Assembly: GCF_029227915.1 (NCBI RefSeq)
Contig: NC_079884.1
Coordinates: 16,990,001-17,054,000, forward strand
Origin: Hydractinia symbiolongicarpus
Lineage: Eukaryota > Cnidaria > Hydrozoa > Anthoathecata > Hydractiniidae
Direction: 5' to 3'
DNA: 64,000 nt
Shown here: piece by piece, positions 23,401 to 31,499 of the stretch
Position numbering within the stretch: the stretch's first letter is position 1
Layout: each line of letters begins with the position of its first letter
Notes under the pieces: generated by a model
Databases searched by the model: none
What the model saw: only the letters and a program-made list of their open reading frames with translations
Told to the model about the DNA's origin: nothing
Made by a program: the position numbers and the translations under genes

Positions 23401-24340
23401 CCACTGAAATTCTTGGGTAGCGGCAAATAAGAGCTACCTCTCGTTAATTTTAGCTTATGAAAGTCCACATGAATATGTAGGATCCTTTCGGTTGTGAACC
23501 CGCTGGCGGGTAGAGCAGGGTTTTCAATCTGCTCGATTATCTTATTACACATCCTATCGAAAACATCAGAAATGTCATCGTGGGCGTGCAGTATCTCCAT
23601 ATAGCTATTGAAAGCTTTATCAACATGCATTACTATGGATTCAGGATTGGATAAATCCTCATTGGATAAATCATCCCTTACCCACCTCACCCACAAGGTC
23701 GCCTGAGTCTTCAAAGACTTCTTCTGCCCGAGCACGTCACTCATCAACCTCTTGACGATAGGATGAACCTTTTTCCCCTGACATTCTTCTCACCGTCAGG
23801 GTTTATCTTGAACCTTTTGTAGGAACCTACAAACGCTTCTTCAATAGGAGTATAGGGGTTTTCCTCTTTCACCTCTTCCTCTTCTTTCTCTCCACTACCC
23901 TTTTTATACAAACTCATGATCTTATCCTTCATGGTTTTGAAAGCTTTTGTTGTTTTATCCTTAATAGCCCTAGGTACATGATTTATCAACCATTCCATCC
24001 ATTCATTCAACTTACTTTTCACAATAGGTCTGGTTTTAATCATTTCTTGCAGCTCAAACAAATCCATGTCTTGTTGGCTAGTACCGGATCTCGAGGGTCT
24101 TGGTGCCGGTACAGGTCTAGGCATCGGTATTGGTCTATTTGGTCTCGGCGCCGGTACTGGTCTGGTGGGTCTTGGCACGGGTACCGGTGCTGACACTGTA
24201 TTGGGTGTTAATAATTCGATCAGCTCAGCCTTGAGTAGCCTTGAGTATCCATGTAGACCGCGTTCTCTAGCGAGATCTTTTAATTCGGAAACTGTATTTC
24301 TCGAAGTCATATCGGGTTGTGATATACTATATGTGGACAT
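20443..24340 (-). pseudogene. polB: Protein-primed DNA polymerase B with N-terminal SAP/proline-rich region (disrupted)
   Basis: This family replicates Polintons from a terminal protein. The 5' part (24340-23744) has a SAP motif ('ELKDLARERGLHGYSRL'), a Pro/Arg-rich linker and a charged region. The main frame (23747-21468) has a zinc-finger-like C249-x2-C252...H265-x3-C269, ExoI 'YADFEAF' (residues 302-308), an endonuclease VII-like Cys/His cluster (398-431), ExoII 'NLSGYDAH' (447-454), ExoIII 'YLKTD' (610-614) and polymerase motif A 'DSNNLYG' (711-717). Motif C 'YMDTDS' is in the next piece (21316-20690). Breaks: frameshift near 23770 in a T/C run, TAG at 21468-21470, frameshift near 21342, small deletion with frameshift near 20740. 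The last piece ends at 20443 in the terminal repeat. Not functional as read. Confidence 0.9.
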
Positions 24341-24350
24341 TTAATATGGT

Positions 24351-24369
24351 TTTATACAATCGTGAAACC
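24351..24369 (-). promoter_or_regulatory. Putative promoter of the polymerase B gene
   Basis: On the minus strand GGTTTCACGATT is followed one base later by TATAAA, 11 bp before the ATG at 24340. The same GGTTTCACGATT plus TATAAA pair occurs at 25116-25132 before the RING gene. Promoter function is inferred from the match and position. Confidence 0.55.
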
Positions 24370-24388
24370 AAAAAAAAGATTCATAACA

Positions 24389-24412
24389 TTTGTTACTCGC
24401 GTGAGTAACAAA
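24389..24412. terminator. Stem-loop 3' of the RING gene
   Basis: Perfect 10-bp stem TTTGTTACTC / GAGTAACAAA, loop GCGT, beginning 24 bp beyond the stop of the minus-strand RING gene. It is followed on the plus strand by an A-run. It belongs to a set of similar hairpins in this element. A 3'-end-forming role is inferred. Confidence 0.55.
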
Positions 24413-24435
24413 AAAAAAATCTGACCCCCAACAAA

Positions 24436-25074
24436 TCAATTATATTGTCTAATGACAAGATCGATGGATGCGCGACATATGGGGCATTTATCTCTCCTCT
24501 TTTTCAATATATATGCACATGATAGACAGCAGCAAAAATGCCCGTTGTTCCCATGAACAATAGTTGCTTCCTTTCGTTTCGAATAGCAAATTATACATTT
24601 TTCCGATTCATCCAAGGTATCAATGTCATAGTCCAGGATAGCCGGCCGATGCGGCTCAACATTATCCTCATCGATTGGATCCATGGGTATCGGTGCTGAT
24701 CCATTTGGTCTCGGTACGGGTCCCAAAAATTCGATCAGTTCGAGACCCCGCATACCTAGGACGAGTGGCGCTGGTACCGGTCCGGTGGGTCTCAAAAATT
24801 CGATCAACTCAGCCATTTTGAGCCTTGAGTATCCATGTAGACCGCGTTCTCTAGCGAGATCCCTTAATTCGGAAACCGTTCTCAAAGTCATATCGGGTTC
24901 TCTAGTGGGTACTGTTGATAGCAATAATTCGATAAGCTCGGACCTTCCGAGCCTCGAGTATCTACGTATGCCATGGAACCTCGCTCGGGCTCTTAAATCG
25001 GGGACCGTGAAAAGATCAAAGTCATCAATGTATTCTCTACTGTATATCAAATCGAGAACGATTCCTGAAGACAT
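24436..25074 (-). CDS. RING-finger protein with two SAP motifs (putative E3 ubiquitin ligase)
   Basis: Intact 212-residue ORF. Two SAP-like motifs lie at residues 23-50 ('LRARARFHGIRRYSRLGR') and 67-94 ('LRDLARERGLHGYSRLKM'). A Pro-rich linker follows, with a short partial repeat ('LELIEFL'). The C-terminus is a RING finger: C160-x2-C163, H179, C183/C186, and C197-P-I-C200, of the compact MDM2/IAP-like kind. RING domains recruit ubiquitin-conjugating enzymes, and SAP motifs bind nucleic acid. A role in altering host chromatin or antiviral proteins is inference. The second SAP motif is almost identical to the one at the start of the polymerase B gene, so one was copied from the other. Confidence 0.8.
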   Translation of the reverse strand: MSSGIVLDLIYSREYIDDFDLFTVPDLRARARFHGIRRYSRLGRSELIELLLSTVPTREPDMTLRTVSELRDLARERGLHGYSRLKMAELIEFLRPTGPVPAPLVLGMRGLELIEFLGPVPRPNGSAPIPMDPIDEDNVEPHRPAILDYDIDTLDESEKCIICYSKRKEATIVHGNNGHFCCCLSCAYILKKRRDKCPICRASIDLVIRQYN

Positions 25075-25115
25075 GCCTGGTTGTGATATACGATTTTATG
25101 AACCTTTAAGATCTT

Positions 25116-25132
25116 TTTATAATCGTGAAACC
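25116..25132 (-). promoter_or_regulatory. Putative promoter of the RING gene
   Basis: On the minus strand GGTTTCACGATTATAAA overlaps a TATAAA box about 42 bp before the ATG at 25074. The same 12-bp upstream block occurs before the polymerase B gene, and a shorter CACGAT plus ATAAAA version occurs before the SAP gene at 25685. Confidence 0.55.
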
Positions 25133-25314
25133 GGACGAGGATCGCGAGGGGTTTCGTCCGCATAACCACCATGGTGGTCACCGGAATTTTCCACATGGTA
25201 AACCGCGGTTTATGATACCAACATCACACCACCATGGATCGTTTCCCGGGGGAAATGTGGGTGGGTACTCCCCCATGAAAAAAATCGGGACGCGAGAGCA
25301 TCACCTTCATAACA

Positions 25315-25337
25315 TTTGTTACCCTAGCGAGTAACAA
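25315..25337. terminator. Stem-loop 3' of the small SAP gene
   Basis: TTTGTTAC / GTAACAAA stem (8 bp) with a short loop, 37 bp beyond the stop of the minus-strand gene ending at 25374. It has the same TTCATAACATTTGTTAC leader as the hairpin at 24389, so the two are copies. Confidence 0.55.
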
Positions 25338-25373
25338 AATCCGTTCCGGATCAAGATCCAGATCTAGATCTAA

Positions 25374-25685
25374 TCACTTTTTGGAAGATCTCTCATCGTT
25401 ATAACGTTTTTGAGATCTTAGATATGCTTCTCTGTTGTTTACCCTCCAGTTGGAACAGTATCCATACCATTCTTGTCTGGTTTCTAGGTCGATGGTGTAG
25501 GATGGATCAATATCATTCCTCGCAATCACCTCACGCAATTTAGCTTTATTCATTCCATAAATATACTTAATCCCACGGGATTTAGCCACTTCTCTCAACT
25601 CTTTGAGTTTCATTAATTTGTAGTCGGGTACACCACCATCGGTGGTATCACAATGTAGATCAGTTTGAGTAGCCACGTCAGACAT
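25374..25685 (-). CDS. Small SAP-motif protein
   Basis: Intact 103-residue ORF. After a 'TQTD' segment near the start, a SAP-like motif spans about residues 26-54 ('LKELREVAKSRGIKYIYGM'). The C-terminal third is aromatic and basic ('RQEWYGYCSNWRVNNREAY'). Its start is 93 bp from the divergent integrase start, so the two genes share a promoter region. The TQTD plus SAP combination recurs in the ORF at 13367-13639. Probably nucleic-acid-binding; no catalytic motif. Confidence 0.65.
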   Translation of the reverse strand: MSDVATQTDLHCDTTDGGVPDYKLMKLKELREVAKSRGIKYIYGMNKAKLREVIARNDIDPSYTIDLETRQEWYGYCSNWRVNNREAYLRSQKRYNDERSSKK

Positions 25686-25778
25686 CTTTATATATAATCA
25701 GTAAAAATACTTTTAAGAACTTTTATCGTGCTACATAATAACAAAAAGGAGATAAATAAAGGTGTGCATAAATAAAAC
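25686..25778. promoter_or_regulatory. Divergent promoter region between SAP gene and integrase
   Basis: A 93-bp AT-rich gap between two divergent starts. Next to the minus-strand start lies TTTATATATAA (about 25689-25699). A minus-strand CACGATAAAA block lies at about 25723-25732. The plus-strand side has GATAAATAAAG and CATAAATAAAAC just before the integrase ATG. The assignment is by position and TATA-like content. Confidence 0.5.
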
Positions 25779-26756
25779 ATGTCAAAACTTCAAGAGACTT
25801 ACTATCAACCTCAAAATTTATGGAAAGGACAAAAGGCTGTTCAGAATTTAAGAGGATTCGGTTTCAAGCCAAAGGAGATTAAGAAGTGGCTATCAAAACA
25901 AGCATTGTGGCAAGTACATTTACCCGCCCCAAAACATGTTGAAAGACCACATTATGAAGTTACCACCCCTAATGATTTACATCAATTCGATTTATTGTAC
26001 ATGCCCGGTGACATACTGTATGGTAAAAAATATAAGTACATTTTGTCGGGAATCGATGCTGCCTCCAGATACAAAGTAGCCCGACCTTTGAGGAGTAAGA
26101 AAGCCAAAGAGGTTGCCGCCATGATTGAGGACATCTACAAGGCAGAACCATTAACTTATCCGAAAACTTTCCAATGTGATAACGGTTCAGAATTCAAAGC
26201 AGATGTATCAAAATTGTTGGATAAGCATAAGGTTGAAATTAAAATGGCGACTACAAAATATAAGCATACGCACACAGCTTTTGTTGAGGCGTTGAACAAG
26301 ATACTCGCGGAAAATTTATTCAAAATACAAGATGCCCAAGAACTGAATGATTCGGAAAAGGTATCATCTACATGGGTTAAGTATCTGTATAAACTGATTG
26401 ATAGGCTAAACGATACAAAGACGCAGATGATTGGTATGAAACCAAAAGATGCTATTATAATGAAAGAGGTGCCTTTGGTTAATCAAGAGAGTTATCCACC
26501 TGAAGTAGAATTACCTAAAGATGGCTTGTATAGATATCTACTGCAACCCGGTGAAGAGCATGATGATGGGCGGAGACGGGCAACCGATAGAATATGGTCG
26601 AAAAACACATATAGATTGCGTGAGGTAATAGCGAAACCCGGTAACCGTGTAATGTACTATATTCAGGACGGACCTAGACGGGCTTTTGTAAAAGAGGAAT
26701 TGATGTTAATACCTGAAGATACAGATTTACCTCCCGATTATGTGCAAGTTTGGTGA
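25779..26756 (+). CDS. int: Retrovirus-type integrase of the Polinton
   Basis: Intact 325-residue ORF. The rve catalytic core has D71 ('HQFDLLYM'), D134 ('FQCDNGSEF') and E170 ('AFVEALN'), with 35 residues between the second Asp and the Glu, the standard D,D35E spacing. The C-terminal part ('RIWSKNTYRLREVI', 'VMYYIQDG') is chromodomain/SH3-like, as in other Polinton integrases. It joins the element's ends to target DNA and makes the short duplication. It is one of few genes pointing right in this half, and its frame is undamaged although polymerase B is broken. Confidence 0.93.
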   Translation: MSKLQETYYQPQNLWKGQKAVQNLRGFGFKPKEIKKWLSKQALWQVHLPAPKHVERPHYEVTTPNDLHQFDLLYMPGDILYGKKYKYILSGIDAASRYKVARPLRSKKAKEVAAMIEDIYKAEPLTYPKTFQCDNGSEFKADVSKLLDKHKVEIKMATTKYKHTHTAFVEALNKILAENLFKIQDAQELNDSEKVSSTWVKYLYKLIDRLNDTKTQMIGMKPKDAIIMKEVPLVNQESYPPEVELPKDGLYRYLLQPGEEHDDGRRRATDRIWSKNTYRLREVIAKPGNRVMYYIQDGPRRAFVKEELMLIPEDTDLPPDYVQVW

Positions 26757-26787
26757 GGGTGACGAAGTCATGACAATGAAAAAAAGT

Positions 26788-26810
26788 ATCTTTACCTGTC
26801 CGGTAAAGAT
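26788..26810. terminator. Stem-loop 3' of the integrase gene
   Basis: Perfect 9-bp stem ATCTTTACC / GGTAAAGAT with loop TGTCC, 31 bp after the integrase stop. The stem differs from the GTTAC family but the position is the same. Confidence 0.55.
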
Positions 26811-26925
26811 GATTGTGCCGGGGATCGCGCGGGGCGGCTGGCAGGTAAGGCCGCATAATGTCATAAACCGCCTTCCTTTTTCAAATAGCACATGAAAAAT
26901 GTGAGTGGTATACAGGCACACATTA

Positions 26926-27525
26926 CTAACTTTGTTCCTGATTTAACGCCTTTTTTAGACTTTGAACTTCCGCCATTAAACTTTTTTCAAACTGATAGCG
27001 TGTTTCACTCTACATCTTTCTATCTGTTTTGGTCATCTTTTCCAGAGCTTCGTAGTATATACCACACAAAGTTTGAAATTCCATGTGGCTAATATTATCA
27101 TTACTCAATGCTCGTGAGAAAGGGTTTTCAAACACAGCAATAGCAGATGTTACAACATCACATAATTTCATGACTTTGTTGAGTTTATTTTAATATCTCT
27201 TAATCGATGCTGAGATTATGGTACACGATATAGCTCCACCTATCGATACACTGGAAAGTGCTATAGAAATGGGAATTCCAACAAGGGTAGCACTGGTTGC
27301 TATCATACCAATACCAGTGGAAATGGCCAAGCTTTCCGATATGTAGAGTGAAATCGCTAATCGGTCTAGTGCTTTGTTGTATTTATACTCCTTGTCCAGG
27401 AATTTCTTTTGTAATTTTACCAACTCTTCAAGTTGGGAATTAACTGTATTTGTGTTAAACTTGTCTTGCTCACTCGAATACTCGGGAGCGGTGGGTAACT
27501 TTGGATAAATCTTAAGATCGGCCAT
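26926..27525 (-). pseudogene. Membrane-hairpin accessory protein (two premature stops)
   Basis: The frame starts at the ATG at 27525 and encodes a charged N-terminal helix ('ELVKLQKKFLDKEYKYNKAL') and two hydrophobic segments ('STGIGMIATSATLVGIPI', 'ISIALSSVSIGGAISCTII'). It then meets a TAA at 27190-27192. The same frame stays open in sense beyond it, interrupted again by a TAG at 27010-27012, and ends at 26926, giving a C-terminal helical region ('EFQTLCGIYYEALEKMTK'). Total span is 200 codons, close to the related gene at 13694-14269. It diverges from the coiled-coil gene at 27571 with only 45 bp between the two starts. Confidence 0.7.
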
Positions 27526-27570
27526 TTTAGTTATTATCTTAGAAAAAAACTATCCTCTAAATAATAAAAA

Positions 27571-28851
27571 ATGGCAGACATTGACATTGACCCTTTTGGA
27601 GATCATGGGAGACCGGATGAAGGTACCGATGAAACTTTACCACTCATACCCACTGGGGACCGTACGCATGTGCAAATACATACACCGGATGAAGAAACAT
27701 CATTCGGAGGAGGTTCCACTCAACGTACCAGATTTTTGCGGGAAATGGTTGATGTGTTGTATAATAGATTATCTGAAGGATCCCTGTCAAAACCTGAGGT
27801 GCTACATACAGACCTTTTTGAAATTAAGGATGGTGAATTATACTACAGAGGTAAAAACGACCCTTTGACAAACAATGGAAGACTAAGGGCCACCGGTACT
27901 ATATCAGATATATTAGGCAAGAAAAGGCTGCGTAATTTAGGCTTTGACATACCAAAAGGTAAGATTACAGCCCGACAAGCTGCTAAGCTAAACAAAATAC
28001 AAGAAGAACTACCCTCGTCATCTAAAATAAAAACAGCAAGTGATGTAGAATTAGAAGCTATATCCAGGGATGTGGTGGACAGTACGGAAGATTTAATTTC
28101 ATTGGTCAAACAATCTGTAGACCATGAAGCAACCCAGACCGGTGATCTATTTGAATATCCTATGCGTGAATTGCTAGGATTGGATAGATCATTGAGAAAC
28201 ATACGGGGAAGTCTTCAGGATGAAGTTGCAAAAAAGGTTCGGCTCGAACAGCATATTGACAGAGAAAAAAACAAGTTGGAAGAGATAGAAAACACACCAA
28301 ATATGACCGAGGAACAACAAAATGAAGCGAAAGAAAGGTTGAAAGGTTTGCAAAATGAGTTGAAAGGCCGGCAAGAGATTATCGATATTCTCAAAGGTAA
28401 ACTTAACAGTCAAATAAAAAGCATCAGGGAGACGATTACCAAAGTACTTGACAAAGATACCACACTGTCTGAGAAGATACGAACCCTATTCCGTGAGCAG
28501 GGTATCACTGTTGTCAGCGTACTAACGGCATTTGGTATGGTTATCGGCCTTCTCGTAAAAGCTTTGTCACCTGGGGGTGGGGGGTCATCCACTGGTAACG
28601 CACACAATCATGAAAAGGGTGGTGCAAAGGACCTCCGGTCCTGGATAAAAAACAAGTTGAATGCGTTGGGATCTCTCTTGGGAAGGTTGGCGGGTACGGC
28701 CGCTGCGGCTCTACCAGGTATATTAGGATCCATAGTATCATGAATACTCAATCGGGCGAAAGAAGCGGTTGGTTGGTTGAGTCAAAACTTGTGGGCTTTG
28801 ATAGTTGGAATAGGAGGTCTGATATACACCTATCTCGTGACAAAGCGTTAG
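27571..28851 (+). pseudogene. Coiled-coil membrane protein (virion-associated?), in-frame TGA
   Basis: The ATG at 27571 opens 390 codons: an acidic N-terminus, a globular part with 'DLFEIKDGELYYRG', and a long coiled coil from about residue 210 to 290 ('REKNKLEEIENTP', 'ERLKGLQNELKGRQE'). Then come a hydrophobic segment ('GITVVSVLTAFGMVIGLLV') and a Gly/Ala-rich region. A TGA at 28741-28743 interrupts the same frame, which then continues 35 codons with a further membrane segment ('LWALIVGIGGLIYTYLV') to the TAG at 28849. Family function is unknown to me; the layout suggests a virion membrane or internal protein. Confidence 0.7.
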
Positions 28852-28870
28852 ATCCTTGTATAGATTATAT

Positions 28871-28893
28871 ATGTTACACGCATCATGTAACAT
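28871..28893. terminator. Stem-loop 3' of the coiled-coil gene
   Basis: Perfect 8-bp stem ATGTTACA / TGTAACAT, loop of 7, beginning 20 bp after the distal stop at 28851. It shares the GTTAC/GTAAC stem core with the hairpins at 24389, 25315 and 30845. Confidence 0.55.
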
Positions 28894-28894
28894 A

Positions 28895-28970
28895 GAGTAC
28901 CGGTAGTACTAGGAGTACCGGTAGTACCGGTAGTACTAGGAGTACTGGGAGTACTAGGAGTACTATCTTT
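28895..28970. repeat. AGTACT / AGTACCGGT simple repeat at a convergent gene boundary
   Basis: A run of short palindromic units (AGTACT, ACCGGT) separated by AGG or GGG, between the ends of the coiled-coil gene and the minus-strand cluster. Similar ACTAGT/AGTACT runs occur at about 30041-30065, 30555-30600 and 34508-34540. Confidence 0.75.
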
Positions 28971-29390
28971 CGAAATACCACACAGCACCACCGACACCGA
29001 TCATACTTAGCGCGATAAAGGCCAATTCCCTTTCATGTTGATCCTGACTCGGTGTATAAAAGTCGCTCAATACAGGCTCCCTTGGTAGATCCGTAAGATC
29101 TGATCTATCCCCAAAAACTTTTTTATATTCACGCATTGCATCGTTTAGCTCTATGAATTTTCCTTCGGCCTTCTTTTCAAATCTGAGCTGCTTATTGATA
29201 AAGTCTATTCTCTCTTGTCTTTTACGTTGCCACAAACCTGGGCTTTTTGTAATTGTTCTATGGCCAGATCATGACGCTTTCTTTCCTTATCAATTCTGTC
29301 CTTTGATAAGCTTGAAAAGAGATAGCTGGAGCCTGTAAAAGCCAAAGCATTGGCTAGGGCCCCTCCCAACATCATTGCAATTGAAGCCAT
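28963..29390 (-). pseudogene. Small conserved Polinton membrane protein (frameshifted)
   Basis: The ATG at 29390 opens a frame with an N-terminal hydrophobic segment ('MMLGGALANALAFTGSSYLF') followed by a basic helix ('RIDKERKRHDLAIEQLQ'). Near 29225 the sense continues in another frame ('RKRQERIDFINKQLRFEKK') to a C-terminal hydrophobic segment ('ELAFIALSMIGVGGAVWYF') and the stop at 28963. The two frames overlap by about 30 bp. I read this as one broken gene with membrane segments at both ends; two separate genes are less likely because each half lacks an obvious independent start or end. Confidence 0.65.
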
Positions 29391-29392
29391 GC

Positions 29393-29620
29393 TTAGATAT
29401 TGATAGTTTCAGGTATAATCTTTTGCTTAATTAAGTATTCCCTTGACATTTCACTAGCGGCGACGATGGCGACTAGCTTTCCGGTATCTTCCAAGTCAAA
29501 CTTTTGAATTGATGGTGGTGACATTTTTAACACCTTTTTTCCTAACATTGAATAGCCGACAGCGAAAACACAGACGACCGATGCGTGATATAAATCGTTG
29601 ACGATACTTTTCTTGTCCAT
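29393..29620 (-). CDS. Small membrane protein of the Polinton
   Basis: Intact 75-residue ORF with one hydrophobic segment at about residues 8-30 ('LYHASVVCVFAVGYSMLGKK') and a soluble tail ('LEDTGKLVAIVAASEMSREY'). It sits tightly between two other minus-strand small genes: its stop at 29393 is 2 bp from the next start at 29390. Co-transcription is likely. I recall similar short ORFs next to capsid genes in cnidarian Polintons, but the function is unknown. Confidence 0.65.
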   Translation of the reverse strand: MDKKSIVNDLYHASVVCVFAVGYSMLGKKVLKMSPPSIQKFDLEDTGKLVAIVAASEMSREYLIKQKIIPETINI

Positions 29621-29664
29621 GTTATTTCTATACTGTTAGATTATTATATCGCGATATTATCCCT

Positions 29665-30025
29665 TTATTCCATTTCAAATTTACTTATTCTCACAGGTAT
29701 TTTGGATTTTTGTGGTGGGGTACCCTTCGGCCCAGTTATAGAAAATAGTACATTGTCTTTCTGTTTATACATAAAATAAGCAAATCCACCAACCAAACTG
29801 ATGGCTATTATCCCCCCTATAGCGTAGTTCATAGGCTTTTCATTTGGGACGATGGTAGGTTCTACCTCTACGGCATTGTCTTCTTGAGATGGCTGTGTCT
29901 GGGGCGTCTGCTTTGCCATGACCGCTTTATATTCTTCCCTCCGTTTACGGTTGTATTCCGCCAACCGCTTCAACCTTTTTAGGGTCCTTCGTTGTCACCC
30001 GAATTGGAGTCTGTTCCTCTGACAT
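29665..30025 (-). pseudogene. Small single-pass membrane protein (frameshifted)
   Basis: The best start is the ATG at 30025, which overlaps the end of the preceding gene in another frame and reads 'EEQTPIRVTTKDPKKVEA'. At about 29970 the sense moves to the frame 'KRLAEYNRKRREEYKAVM', which runs to 29665 with a Pro/Gln/Glu linker, one membrane segment ('YAIGGIIAISLVGGFAYFM') and a basic tail. The downstream frame alone has no ATG before residue 19, which supports the upstream start plus frameshift reading. Confidence 0.55.
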
Positions 30026-30512
30026 CTTTATTATCTGTTTTACTACTACTACTAGTAGTATTATTATTTGCGTTTAAATTTCTTCCGGCGATATAATGCC
30101 TACCCGTAATGAGACCAACACTGAGTGGTGCTAACAATGAGCCGAATTTATAATACAAGTCACATGTGAATCTTTGAAGGGCAGAGTTTAGGAAAGGGTC
30201 ATTTTCCAGGTCATTGCTCAATGCATTTTGAGAATTTATTCCCAAGACTGTACAGGCCCCCATGGAATACATGTGAATGATTGATTGCCCTAAGGACTTC
30301 ACCATTTGACCCGATAGTTTAGCTTCATATATACTAAATAGTTTATTCACCTCATCATCTTTGAGCTTTTAAATTTGATCGTCCGTATACATTTTACCCA
30401 GGTATAGCTTGCTATTTCCGGTTAACACACACTCCAGCAATTTTTCCCTCTTACCATCATCGGATGGCGGACCCGGAGGAGCAATTAAGTTATCAATTGC
30501 CGCTTCAGCCAT
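29979..30512 (-). pseudogene. Conserved Polinton protein with internal TAA
   Basis: I start at the ATG at 30512 ('MAEAAIDNLIAPPGPP') rather than at 30620, because the extra 36 residues come from an ACTAGT simple repeat. The frame reads to a TAA at 30369-30371 and then continues in the same frame ('DDEVNKLFSIYEAKLSG') through 'QSIIHMYSMGACTVLG' to the stop at 29979. The C-terminal part is Asn/Ser-rich. A single nonsense codon therefore splits one gene of 177 codons. I recognise it only as a recurring Polinton accessory protein; it may be a minor virion component. Confidence 0.65.
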
Positions 30513-30639
30513 TTTCAATAGCGATAGGTATTTTTTAACACAAAAATAGCAAAAACTAAGTACTACTAGTAGAACTAGTAATACTAGTACTAGTATTATG
30601 AAATTTATATATTCTATCATTTTGTTGTGGTCCTATAGG

Positions 30640-30822
30640 AGATTTCAAGAAATCTATAGGAGTCTTATAGGAGAGTCTTATAGTAGATTTCAAGAAATCT
30701 ATAGGAGATTTCAAGAAATCTATAGGAGATTTCAAGAAACCTATAGGAGTCTATAGGAGTCTTATAGGAGAGTCTTATAGGAGATTTCAAGAAACCTATA
30801 GGAGTCTATAGGAGTCCTATAG
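30640..30822. repeat. CTATAGGAG minisatellite with AGATTTCAAGAAATCT dyads
   Basis: Between the ATPase stop and the start of the minus-strand small-gene cluster lie repeated CTATAGGAG / CTTATAGGAGAG units. They are interspersed with four copies of the dyad AGATTTCAAGAAATCT or its variant ending AAACCT. Each dyad could form a 7-bp stem. No coding. Confidence 0.8.
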
Positions 30823-30844
30823 ATCTGTTAGATTCTTCTTATAC

Positions 30845-30871
30845 TTTTGTTACAAGAGTCTTGTAACAAAA
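30845..30871. terminator. Stem-loop 3' of the packaging ATPase gene
   Basis: Perfect 12-bp stem TTTTGTTACAAG / CTTGTAACAAAA with a 3-nt loop AGT, only 10 bp past the ATPase stop. This is the strongest hairpin of the set. Confidence 0.6.
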
Positions 30872-30881
30872 AACGTCCAAT

Positions 30882-31493
30882 CTAGCAAATCACGTAAGTT
30901 CTTGGATGTTCCATTCTCATGACTAAATGTGTGTATTTACCATCTTTTAGCCTTTCCTTAACCGTCTGGATCTCTGATCGTGATTCAATGACATCATTCT
31001 CTTCATGAATAGTTGCGAGATCTTGTCTGTCTTTTGGATACCACACATATAACATTTTAGCTTGCCTTCGTAAATTTTTTGGTATAGCGGTGTATGATTG
31101 TGTGAGTAGCCACATAGTGTGGTTTCGATGTCGTCCGCTAATGGCCAACTCTAGCAATGGCTGTCTCTTTTTGTCTAGTTTCTCATCTGCGATGATATCG
31201 TCGATCAGGAATAAGGTTTTGTATCCGGCACAGAAATCTGTTATCTTTTGAATACATTCATATAACTTACCTCCCGGATCAATTAGAATCACATATTCGT
31301 CGTTCCAAAACCATTTTCGGTCCCTATATGTCTTATTCCATCTTAATGTTGGGCATATAATCACGATGCAATCGAAGTGATAAAAGTATTCATTCTCTAA
31401 TAATTTTACAACACGTTTGGATTTTCCGCAGCCCGTAGGACCAACGAATAATGCTGTGTGGAGCTCTTTCATGTAAAGTGTGTTTTTCGCCAT
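30882..31493 (-). CDS. FtsK/HerA-type genome-packaging ATPase
   Basis: Intact 203-residue ORF. Walker A 'GPTGCGKS' at residues 18-25, Walker B 'LFLIDD' at 94-99, and the downstream 'SGRHRNHTMWLLTQS' block (119-133) with the polar residue of FtsK/A32-like ATPases. This protein drives DNA into the capsid in Polintons and related viruses. Its start is only 6 bp from the stop of the major capsid gene at 31500, so both are likely on one transcript. The frame is undamaged. Confidence 0.92.
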   Translation of the reverse strand: MAKNTLYMKELHTALFVGPTGCGKSKRVVKLLENEYFYHFDCIVIICPTLRWNKTYRDRKWFWNDEYVILIDPGGKLYECIQKITDFCAGYKTLFLIDDIIADEKLDKKRQPLLELAISGRHRNHTMWLLTQSYTAIPKNLRRQAKMLYVWYPKDRQDLATIHEENDVIESRSEIQTVKERLKDGKYTHLVMRMEHPRTYVIC

Positions 31494-31499
31494 TCTATG

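Larger units (their letters stand above)
25075..25373. other. Intergenic region upstream of the RING gene
   Basis: It holds the RING-gene promoter motif, a 14-bp palindrome ACCACCATGGTGGT at 25165-25178, a related CACCACCATGG at about 25228-25238, and a terminator-like hairpin near its right end. No gene is supported. Confidence 0.5.

Noticed and set aside
25125-25334. His/Gly-rich 69-codon ORF upstream of the RING gene
   Set aside because: It overlaps the RING promoter motif and a hairpin, and its composition comes from the ACCACCATGG palindromes; not convincing as a gene.
30513-30620. Upstream start for the small gene, giving a Leu/Val-rich 'signal peptide'
   Set aside because: The extra 36 residues are the translation of an ACTAGT simple repeat; the ATG at 30512 has a better context and the expected N-terminus.
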